From Ilyonectria destructans (Eukaryota > Ascomycota > Sordariomycetes > Hypocreales > Nectriaceae), in contig JAHEWK010000005.1 of the NCBI GenBank assembly GCA_020740775.1, forward strand, positions 2,976,001 to 3,040,000: a stretch of DNA of 64,000 nucleotides, given 5' to 3'. Positions 55,663 through 64,000 of the stretch are shown here, piece after piece. The position numbers and the translations under genes are program-made. The first letter of the stretch is position 1. The number at the start of each line of letters is the position of its first letter. The notes beneath the pieces are model-generated. The model saw nothing but the letters and a program-made list of their open reading frames with translations. It had not been told where the DNA came from and made no database searches.

Positions 55663-56701
55663 TGATGGAGTTGATAATCTTGTCTTCAATTTTCTGGACA
55701 ATTCATCAATTCATCGATTCACCACTTGTAAACATTACAGGCTTTTTGCGTTTACATAGGGTGCACTTGAGGTATCAATAGATGTGCTTCCTTACAATGA
55801 TTCTCGGGTTTAGCTAGTGAGAACAGTCTTTGGTGCATGATTAAGGCTTGCCCCTCTCTGTTCTACCGTGACAGATCTTCCGCCTGATATGTATGAGTTG
55901 TGATGAGATACGTGATTAAATCACGGTCCTAATCTATGTAAGACATATGTGTACTTGAACTGGCATTGCACAAGCCCTCTTTCAATCTTTCCTATCTAAA
56001 TATCTGGATATACCGAAATTTTGTGATTCGTGAATCGATAAGTGATGGAATCTTAGCAGATGGAATAATAATCCAACCAAGAACATGTCGGGAGGCGGCT
56101 GACAATGCTCCACAACTCCGTTCCGAAACTCCGTGGAATTTCATTTGGCCATGTACTTACGACCAACATGGACAAGTGTCCGAAACTCCGTTCCGAAAAC
56201 CCGCCGCATTTGACCTTAACCCTTTACAACCGAAATACCATTTCCTGGCTGACCCTCGCGAGAGTCATGCTGATTGGCAGCATCCAACGAACACTCTTTA
56301 AGCGTACGTAGTATTTTCGGCGTTAATGGTGTGACCATCGCCGAAGCGCCGACATTGACGAATTCATGACGTATACGCATGCTGACCAAAGCCCAAAGAG
56401 ATCGAGACTGAGCGGGCGACATCTGTCAATTGATGACTTGGGCAAAATGATCTAATCTCTGACCACACCAAGCTGACATTTCCTGCAAGTTCAAAGGGTA
56501 GTAATCTTGCACATAAATAGAGCTTCAGCCTACAGCCTTCATAATCTGCTTCTAATTCAGCATCATCAAATCACTACAACACACAATCAACCAGCTTAAA
56601 GCAATAGCATCCAAATCTCGCTATCCTTTAACCAATTCAAACTTGACCCGCCTAAACTTATAAACACGATCTGCAACCATCAAACTGACAATTTTACAAC
56701 A
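55663..56701. other. Intergenic region upstream of DJ-1-like gene
   Basis: About 1 kb. The last 200 bp is AC-rich, CT/CA-type promoter and 5' UTR sequence. Near 56121-56200 a short direct repeat of the kind CCGAAACTCCGTTCCGAAA occurs two to three times. No gene seen. Confidence 0.55.
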
Positions 56702-57481
56702 ATGGCTCCCGCTCGCCGCGCTCTCATCTCCGTCACCTCAGCTCACGCCAGTCTCTTCGACGGCAAGGAGACTACGGGTCTCTTTATCATCGAGGCCCTC
56801 CATCCTTACAATGTCCTGACGGCCGCCGGCTTCGAAGTTGACTTCGCCTCTGAGACCGGCACCTACACCCCTGACTGGCTGTCTCAGCAGCCCGACTTCC
56901 TCAAGGGCGATGATCTTGCCACCTGGAACGACCTGAACAGTGACTTCCGCAAGAAGCTGGACAACATGCCCAAGGCTGCCGACGTTGACGGCTCCAAGTA
57001 TGGCGTCTTCTTCGCTTCGGCTGGCCACGCTTCCCTGAGGGACTATCCCACCGCATCTAACCTCCAAAACATCGCCGCTCAGGTCTGGGCCAATGGCGGC
57101 GTTGTCTCCTCCGTGTGTCACGGTCCGGCCATCTTCGCCAACCTGATCGACCCGGCTACCAACGAGCCCCTCATCAAGGGCAAGACCATTACCGGCTTTA
57201 CAACTGAGGCGGAGAACACCATGGGCATTATGGGGGAGTTGCGGAGCTGGAAGACTGAGATGGTAGAGGAGACAGCCGAGAGGCTGGGTGCCACCTGTAA
57301 GTTCAAACACTCCGAGAACCTGGAGTCGCCCGGACCAAATACTAACCTCATCCTAGACAAGCGCGCACCTGGCATCTGGGATGACTTTCATATCGTCGAT
57401 GGGCGCCTCGTCACTGGTCAGAACCCTGCCAGCTCTCTCTCGACTGCCAAAGCAGTAGTTGAGGTTTTTGATAAGCTGTGA
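56702..57481 (+). CDS. DJ-1/PfpI-superfamily protein (Hsp31/glyoxalase III-like)
   Basis: Predicted exons are 56702-57296 and 57357-57481, giving 239 aa. Unspliced, the frame also stays open as 259 aa, but the 60-nt insert has GTAAGT, a CTAAC branch-like site and a TAG acceptor, and removing it yields GATYKRAPGIWDDFHIVDGR, which fits the family better. The nucleophilic Cys with its His partner is in VVSSVCHGPAIF, and a Glu lies near residue 30 in LFIIEALHP. Hsp31-like members convert methylglyoxal to lactate without glutathione and act as stress chaperones in the cytosol. The closing segment GRLVTGQNPASS is typical. Confidence 0.92.
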   Translation: MAPARRALISVTSAHASLFDGKETTGLFIIEALHPYNVLTAAGFEVDFASETGTYTPDWLSQQPDFLKGDDLATWNDLNSDFRKKLDNMPKAADVDGSKYGVFFASAGHASLRDYPTASNLQNIAAQVWANGGVVSSVCHGPAIFANLIDPATNEPLIKGKTITGFTTEAENTMGIMGELRSWKTEMVEETAERLGATCKFKHSENLESPGPNTNLILDKRAPGIWDDFHIVDGRLVTGQNPASSLSTAKAVVEVFDKL

Positions 57482-57761
57482 TGGGAAATGGATTGATTTC
57501 TTAGGTATTCAGGAATAAGTCTAAATATTATTCAATTACACCCACTTGATAGTATGTACGCGTTTAACATAGCTCCAACAAGGAAACAAATATTGTTTCG
57601 TCAATGTCGCCACTCATTTCCAGTTCCAGCCACGACCTCATGCAACGCCTAGTGGCGTCAGACAGCAAAACCGGGTGAAGCGAAGTTGAAGAATCACAAT
57701 AGTATTATGTGACTAATATGGACTATTATTGTGCTATTATGTGCTAGTTTTTTCCCGAGAA

Positions 57762-60606
57762 TTAATAAAACTTCTGGAGGTCGACAGCCCAGTCGATGGT
57801 TCCACCAAAGTTCAGGCTCTTGACCCATGCTATGCGCCTTGTCTTTGTGGTTGTGCCCATGTAGGCAACCCAATCCGTCTGGCCCAGACCCTTGGTTCCG
57901 AAAGTCATGATATCCGAGTCCGAAGCCGCGTCGTACCAAGTGGTAGCCGACGTTCCCGCGACGCCAGCGGTGGCGTTGGACTTGATCTTGCCGATTTCGG
58001 CGTTGGCGAGGTAGCCAGCGCTGCCGGTGCACTTGCCAGGCTCTGCGTTGGACACGCTGAAGCTGCCTGTGAACTGGCATGTCGGTCCGGTGCACTTGGG
58101 GTCCTTCATCTTGAAGCTGCGGCCGTAGCTGGAGACACCGACAATGACCTTGGCTGCGGGGACTCCCGCCTTTGTGATCATGGCAAGGGCATCCAACGTC
58201 TCGGTCTTGTTGACGTGGGATCGAAGACAGTTGCCGGTTGGGCAGCCGGGGCTGGCGTACTGGTTGCCGTAATCTGCAGTCAAAGTTAGCATCGTAGAGG
58301 TTAGAGAAAGGAATCGTAAACATACCCCATTGACCGTGGAGATCGTAGGTCATGAAGATGACATAGTCGAGAAGAGGCGCCATCTTGGCCACAGGGAATG
58401 GCTTCAGGTACCAGTAAGCCGCAGGAAGGGCAGACGACATGGTCTTGCCGCTAGTTCCAAGCTTCTTCCTCATCAGAGTCAAGAATGCGAGGTAGTTGTC
58501 GGTGTCGGCGGTGGAATCCGAAGATCCGGCGGAGGCGGCAGAACCGGGGTATTCCCAGTCAAAGTCAACTCCGTCCAGCTTGTACTGGTTGAGGAACGCA
58601 AGCACGCTGCTGGCAAACTTTTCTCGGTTGGCAGCCTTCATGGCATAACGGTATCGTTCGAAAGTGGCGGCATCAGTTGAGTCAGCCCATCCTCCGAGGG
58701 AGATGATCTTCTTCCACGGACCCTTCATGGCGACGAACTTGTTGAACTGATCAGTCACGCCCGACTGCAGGGTTAAGGTGTAGGTGGTGGTGAGTCCAGC
58801 GAAGGCAAAGTGCATATGCGTGAACTCGGTCTTTGCAGCGAGCTTCGACGCGTCCATGTTGAGACACGGGCGGCCGACGTTGTAGCCCTGGAAGTATCCG
58901 ACGCTGATGAACTTGGCCGGCTTGGCGGTGTTGCCAGCGATCTTGGTGCCGCAGTTGGAAACGCAGCCAGCGGTGCCAGCCTTGTAGGTTCCAGGTCCAG
59001 CACCTTGGGCAGTCGTGTTGGTGCAGAACTCGCCGGTGATTCCGCAGAATCCAAAGCCAGAGCAACAGGCCTTGAGGGGGCAAGGGTTGAGGTTGACGAG
59101 ATCCCAGCCAAGCTTGGCGGTCGAAGGCCTCACAGTTCCCGGCACCAATGGTCCACACACGGCTCCGGTAACGGGCAATGGCATCGGGTTCTTTCCAGAG
59201 CTCAGGCAAATGCGCTGTCCGAGGGACAGACGGTCACAGCCAGCCCAGCCCCAGGTGTTCCTGTTGAACGATCGGATGGCAGTCTCGGTGAGGGTGTAGG
59301 CCTGGCCCAAAGTGTAGCATGAATCGCCAGACTTGATGGAGTAGGTGAAGCAGGTGCCGTCGGCCAGGGGCTTGGGCTTCTTGTCGGGGAGCGTTCCGGT
59401 GCTGCAGCAAACAACCTGGTTGACAGCGAGCTTGGAGCAAAAGTTGGTACCCGGGTTGTACTTGTTGAAGTTGGCAGCAGTGACGCCGCATCGCTTTGCC
59501 AGAGAGGCGCAGCTATCGCCGGACACGACCTTGGTAGTCTTGCAATCCGCTCGAGCAAAGAGCTGCTCGTGATGGTCATGGATCCTGGATCGAAGCTCGA
59601 CACTTCGCTTGGCGACTTTAGGGGCAACGAGGATTCCAAGGTCCACGTCGGTCGTTGATCCTTCAACGGAGACGCAGTTGCCGCTCGCCCAGGCCTTGAC
59701 AGCTTTTTGGGCGTCGCCGAGGCTGTTGACGGCACCAACGGCGAAGAGGCCGACAGTCTGCGTGGTCTTGTCGTTAGGGTCGCAGGTTTGGATAACTTGG
59801 CTACCCTTGGTCAAGCGGTCAACTAGGATGATTGTTAGCTACCTATTCTTTCAATAACGAACCGAGAGGGGTGGGATGCGATGGGTTCCGAATATTGTTC
59901 CGGGATCTGTCGAGGATGTGGGAAGATGGAAGAATAGGAATACGAACTACAGCAAGACATGTTAGTGAAGCTCGACTACAGTCAACAGAACTACTCACCT
60001 TGATTGAGTAATGAGGTCCGCAGCGCTGGTCTTTTGAACCTCTGAGCCGACGTAAATACCAACAACAGCGTTGCCAGACTTGGCAAACATGACTGTAGGT
60101 CCGCAGGTGGCGTCCTCAACCAAGTATTCAGCAAGCAACTTGGCGCCAGCGGCGACATCGTTTCCTCCGCTGACGACTCCCGCAGGACCGAACGCAGTGG
60201 CGGCCTTGACGGTAGACTTTTCAGCACCGCAGTTGTTGGCAATGGAAACGGCGGTTCCCTCAGTAGCTCTGGCTTCGACGTGGTTGGCCTCCTGTCTGCG
60301 AGTCGTGGTGGTCGACTTGGTGCAGGTCTGCATAGTGGCGAACTCGCTCGGGGTGTTCTGGACGTTCAGGGCAAAGAGAAGCGGCTGCGAGCAACCGGTG
60401 AGCTCGCCCCAGCTGTGGATTTGCGTCCAGCCGGTGGGATCAGAGCCGACATCCTGGCATGCTTGGGGGCAGCCATCGTCCAAGGGACTGGCGAGGTTGA
60501 CGCTCTCGATCGGGGGGGAGGCCTCGGTGGCAGCAGAGGCCGAGAAGGCAAAGAGTGCAACAGACAGCAACCAAACGAGTGGCTGACAACCGCTTCTGGG
60601 ACCCAT
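57762..60606 (-). CDS. Modular chitinase: LysM repeats, chitin-binding type 1, GH18
   Basis: Three exons (59999-60606, 58326-59800, 57762-58273) give 864 aa with consistent phase. A signal peptide occupies residues 1-25. The N-terminal module resembles the start of killer-toxin-like fungal chitinases (subgroup C). Two LysM modules follow (DSCASLAKRCGVTAANFNKYNP; SGDSCYTLGQAY with NPMPLP after), then a Cys-rich ChtBD1 (CCSGFGFCG). The GH18 barrel has FISVGYFQGYN, SLGGWADS and the catalytic DGVDFDWEYPG. The domain set binds and hydrolyses chitin outside the cell; roles in mycoparasitism or wall remodelling are known for the group. The first intron is uncertain: the best-looking acceptor (CTAAC...CCTAG at about 59818) would break the frame, while GGTAG at 59801 keeps it. 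Confidence 0.88.
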
Positions 60607-62419
60607 CTTGGATGAGAATCAGAGGAGTTGCTGGAGGAGGGTTGCAGTGTGAAAGAGCGTGGAGACGTGGGCTGGCGGCAGGACGATACTAGCAGGAGGC
60701 TATGATATAAATGGCGTTCAGCCAGCACGGCAGCCGACTCATCCCTGACTCAGGTTGTCCCTTCCCATAAGGCTGGCATGTGGCCGCCATCGTGGATTGG
60801 TGATCGGAACGAAGCGCCCGACAGCGCGGTCCACTTGTGGCTCAATGATGTTGGCTCTAGTCCCAAAAGACATGCAGGTCCAGGAAGAACTGCACAACCT
60901 TATTGATGTAATTTCCTTTGGCGTCCAATGAAGGACTCAGTGGCGGCCTAAAGTCTCACCTGTCGTCTCGCACCCGGCGAGCCGAATGGGCAGGTCAACT
61001 ACGCGAATGGAACCTGACTGTTCGGACGAGAGACCCTGAAGGGCTGCAAGGGCACTGTGGAGGGAGAAGGATCGTTATCCCTGTCGCCTAAGCCCGGCGA
61101 TTTCCTCAATTGTCCAAGCCAACTGCTTAAAAAGCAGCGCCAAGCGCTGTGTAGCCGACGCAAATTGCCTCGGCGTCGCGGGCCAAAATCCCATCAGCTC
61201 ACTAGCAAACCAGGGGCGAGATCACCAGCCCTAGTGACACTCCGAACGGCCACGCTAGATGCAAAGCAGACGAGGCGGAGACAGGGGCATCCCTTGCTAG
61301 ACGAGCCAACAGGCAGGGGGAGGCGCAGTCTTTGCATGGCAAAGATCAGGAAAAGCCGTTCAATGCCCAGTAAGATGACACGCTCACCTGACGAGCCAAC
61401 AGATCTGGAAGTCGCCGGTGGCCTGGGAAAATTGCAATACGAGATGAGATGCAAAGCGAACGACCAACAGTCTTCCATGCGTGGAAGCACAAGCACGAGG
61501 CGGTAAGTGGTACAAAGGTGTGCAGCATCTCACACATGGGAGGAGAATCAGTTGATCGATCTTGTTCCACGCTGTCTGAAGTGCCTGTTTCGGATGTGGC
61601 CGAGAGTGCCGAGGAGCGATTTGCATGAATTTTAGATTGATTTCAGTCCACGCTGCCAGTAGCACCATCGTCAAACTGGATGGTGGCTGACGGAGAAAAA
61701 TCATCGCAATTCTTCACATCCCATTCCATCTGCTCCCAAGAAATTTTAGCCACACCATTTTCTTCTCACCGGGAATGTTACGTAAGGTGAGCGATCAACC
61801 AACGGTGCTAAACCCCTCCAGATAAATCCAAGGCCGATCCCAGTGTCTTGGCCTCGACGACTGAACCAACAGGTCAATTTAATCCGCAATGATGCGGTGA
61901 TTGATCTCTCGGCTATCAGCTCCACCCATATTCAAAAGATCCATGAGAATATTGTGCATTGTGCATAGGTCAGATATGGCTAGTCCGATAAGCGCTAACC
62001 GAGTGCAAATTGAACTTGGCTGTTGGCTCCTGTGTAGGGTGACATATTTACGACTAGCTTCACTCCCTAAAGACTCTGTCTTGATTTTTCAGGCACCTTT
62101 TGAGTTGCAGGTCAGTTTATCATTCAATTCCAAGTCATGTCGAAGTGAAGTTAAGTGCTTGAGACCGTTGGACTAGATGATCATAGTTTGTACCCGAGCG
62201 TAAACTTTGCAAGGGGTCATCGGGAACAAGCTGATCTCACCAACTGGAAATAATCCCACTAGTATCCGAAGGTATGCATGTCACTGTAGATCGGGATCTA
62301 CGGAGATTTCCATGACCCGCTTAATGGCAAATTTGATTTCGAACGAGGAATTGATTGATTTCATAACATCTGACATTCTGAATACTTTAAACTAATTGAT
62401 TCGACTAGACAAGACGCCA
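60607..62419. other. Long intergenic region
   Basis: About 1.8 kb: the chitinase promoter side, then the 3' flank of the sugar transporter gene. Frames at 61057-61506 and nearby are unsupported. Two similar GACGAGCCAACAG motifs occur near 61299 and 61391. Confidence 0.55.
60702..60711 (-). promoter_or_regulatory. TATA-like box of chitinase gene
   Basis: An AT-rich TTTATATC on the minus strand lies about 100 nt upstream of the chitinase ATG. It is a weak TATA candidate. Confidence 0.3.
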
Positions 62420-64000
62420 TTAGGCAGTAGGGCCACTTGCAACTCGCTCAACCATGACAGCTTCAGCCTTCTTCTCCTTGTCATACGAGTAATCGACATC
62501 CGCATCCAACCTATCAACAACCGTGGTCTTGAACTTGCGAGCAGGAACACGCTCCTCGAACAGAATATCAAGCTCAGCGTAGGTGCGACCCTTGGGCTCA
62601 GGGAGGCGGAAATAGGTCCAGACGGCGCAGCACAAGCAGGTTCCGGCCCAGAAGAATCCGGACTTGGCACCCCAGTTCCAGGCAGACGGGTTGAGCATTC
62701 GAGGGGTGATGATGTTGGTGATGATTCCGACAATGTTGTATGTGTTTCGGGCAAGGACAACCGACTTGGTTCGGAGACGGGTCGATGTCAACTCGGCAAC
62801 CAGAGAGTAGCAGACGGGTCCGACAGTCGAGTCATAGGTGAAGGTATAGACCAAGAGCAGAGAGCCGATTGCCCACTGCGCAGCAACGTTTTCACGACCG
62901 GCAAAGGCGGTGCATCCGATAGCCAGGAGGAAGACGCACATGGCGAGCTGACCATAGAGATACAGCGTTCGGCGACCGAACCAGCCCATGAGGAACCACG
63001 AGAACACAGTGCCGACAGCGCCGATGGCGTACTGACCAAGAGACATGCTGAAAGAGTTCTCCACAGCCATGCCGGCCTGCTGGTAGAAGTAGGTCGAGTA
63101 TCCCATAAAGGTGGCGCCGCAGAGTGTCTGGATCATCCAAGTCACACAGACAACCTCAGTTCGGCGAAGACTGACACCCTTGAACAGATCGGCGTAGGAT
63201 GTACCGGCCTGGGCTTCCTTTTCCATCTCGTTGGTGTGGATCATCATGGAAACCGTCTCGTCGGGGTTGAAGGGTTCTTCGGTGTTTCGGGCAGTCAGTC
63301 GCTTGAGAGATTCCTTGGCCTCGTCGATGCGTCCCTTGCGAACAAGCCACCAGGGAGACTCGGGAGCGAGCCAGATTCCGATCATCAGGGGAACAGGCCA
63401 CATCCACTGGAGGGCAAAGGGAATCTTGTATCCCCACTTGTCGTCGCGGGTAACCATGGCTCGGAGCACGGCCGAGGCAATGAATTGGCCAAGGACCCAG
63501 CAGAGGTTGACGTAGGTGGTGAGGTAGGCTCGGAGATGGGTAGGGCAGACCTCGGAGGCATAGGTGGTGGTCAGAGTCTGGAAGACACCCCACGGGATGC
63601 CGATGAGGATCTCGCCGATCAGGAGCTGAACCAGCGACTCTGAGAAGAAGATGATGAAGATGAAGCAGATGCAGCCGCCAAGTGCGCCAATGAGGGTCTT
63701 GCGATAGCCGAATCGATCTGCGATGATGCCGTTGGCGAAGAGACCCAGGATCTGGCCGCAGAGAGTTCCGTTGGAGAGACCCGACTGCCACGCGGCAGTG
63801 AGCTGGTAGCTGCCGTCGGGCTGCAGCTCACCAAACTTCTTCTGGAAAGGCGGGTAGGCGAAGAGGTTGTTGAGGAGGACAACGTCGAAGCCCTCCATGA
63901 TGATACACAGGGAGAGGAAGATGGACCACAGGCAAGCTTTCTTGTAGAGCTTCATGGACTGGAACAGTCCCATGTTGTGCTCCTTCTCGGTGGCCGCGGC
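62420..64000 (-). CDS. MFS sugar transporter (maltose-permease-like), 5' end beyond the window
   Basis: The frame is open from the right edge (first internal ATG 63973, with Ala-rich coding before it) to TAG at 62420-62422, so the N-terminus is cut off; 517 codons follow that ATG. Sugar-porter landmarks: MEGFDVVLLNNLFAYPPFQK in helix 1, DRFGYRKTLIG between helices 2 and 3, APESPWWLVRKGR after helix 6, GWFGRRTLYLYG, and PEPKGRTYAELDILFEERVP after helix 12. This is the fungal MAL/alpha-glucoside subgroup of proton-coupled transporters at the plasma membrane, though exact substrate (maltose, other oligosaccharide or plant sugar) is not determinable. No intron is visible. No glucosidase partner lies within the window. 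Confidence 0.94.
   Translation of the reverse strand, partial: AAATEKEHNMGLFQSMKLYKKACLWSIFLSLCIIMEGFDVVLLNNLFAYPPFQKKFGELQPDGSYQLTAAWQSGLSNGTLCGQILGLFANGIIADRFGYRKTLIGALGGCICFIFIIFFSESLVQLLIGEILIGIPWGVFQTLTTTYASEVCPTHLRAYLTTYVNLCWVLGQFIASAVLRAMVTRDDKWGYKIPFALQWMWPVPLMIGIWLAPESPWWLVRKGRIDEAKESLKRLTARNTEEPFNPDETVSMMIHTNEMEKEAQAGTSYADLFKGVSLRRTEVVCVTWMIQTLCGATFMGYSTYFYQQAGMAVENSFSMSLGQYAIGAVGTVFSWFLMGWFGRRTLYLYGQLAMCVFLLAIGCTAFAGRENVAAQWAIGSLLLVYTFTYDSTVGPVCYSLVAELTSTRLRTKSVVLARNTYNIVGIITNIITPRMLNPSAWNWGAKSGFFWAGTCLCCAVWTYFRLPEPKGRTYAELDILFEERVPARKFKTTVVDRLDADVDYSYDKEKKAEAVMVERVASGPTA

Noticed and set aside
62396..63643. 415-codon plus-strand frame opposite the sugar transporter
   Set aside because: The transporter frame shows full family motifs; the opposite frame has none.
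1..64000. CRISPR arrays, bacterial operons, ribosome binding sites, phage genes
   Set aside because: Spliced genes and fungal families throughout; no regularly spaced identical repeats of CRISPR type.

Overview
This is eukaryotic DNA from a filamentous ascomycete, most likely a Sordariomycete and plausibly Hypocreales (order-level placement is inference). The signs are short introns of about 50-60 nt with GTAAGT-type donors, CTAAC-like branch points and AG acceptors; Zn2Cys6 regulators; a HET-domain remnant; a LaeA-like methyltransferase; a CBM1-GH5 cellulase; and a LysM/GH18 chitinase. There are no operons. Coding models below were spliced by hand from frame continuity, so exon edges are predictions.

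Layout. 1-6.2 kb: the 3' part of a large ankyrin-repeat gene, a cytosolic aldehyde dehydrogenase and a Rossmann-fold epimerase-like gene. 6.7-22.7 kb: metabolic genes that look like an omega-amino-acid (GABA/beta-alanine) catabolic neighbourhood: GABA transaminase, divergent Zn2Cys6 regulator, DapA-family aldolase/lyase, FMN-dependent 2-hydroxyacid dehydrogenase, methylmalonate-semialdehyde dehydrogenase and an amino-acid permease, followed by an MDR-type NADP oxidoreductase. 24.0-28.6 kb: two divergently transcribed genes of the IucA/IucC (NRPS-independent siderophore synthetase) family, separated by 1.1 kb that holds five degenerate tandem units of about 95 bp and several CCAAT motifs. This is the most unusual part of the window. 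29.1-31.8 kb: a TPR-CHAT caspase-like protease gene.

32.3-35.3 kb: a secreted AttH/kievitone-hydratase-like protein next to a clearly broken Zn2Cys6 regulator gene. 35.8-43.1 kb: a CBM1-GH5 endoglucanase, a small secreted protein and an intracellular-type tyrosinase. 43-47 kb is gene-poor. 47-51.7 kb: a Ser/Thr-rich single-pass membrane protein, a LaeA-like methyltransferase and an FAD monooxygenase. 51.7-55.7 kb holds decayed coding DNA, including a HET pseudogene with two in-frame TAG codons. 56.7-64 kb: a DJ-1/Hsp31-like gene with an in-frame 60-nt intron, a large LysM-ChtBD1-GH18 chitinase, and an MFS sugar transporter running off the right edge.

How they may work together (inference): the 6.7-20.8 kb genes could import and degrade beta-alanine/GABA to acetyl-CoA or succinate. 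The two IucA/IucC genes could jointly make a carboxylate-type metallophore, but no dedicated transporter or precursor enzyme is seen beside them.
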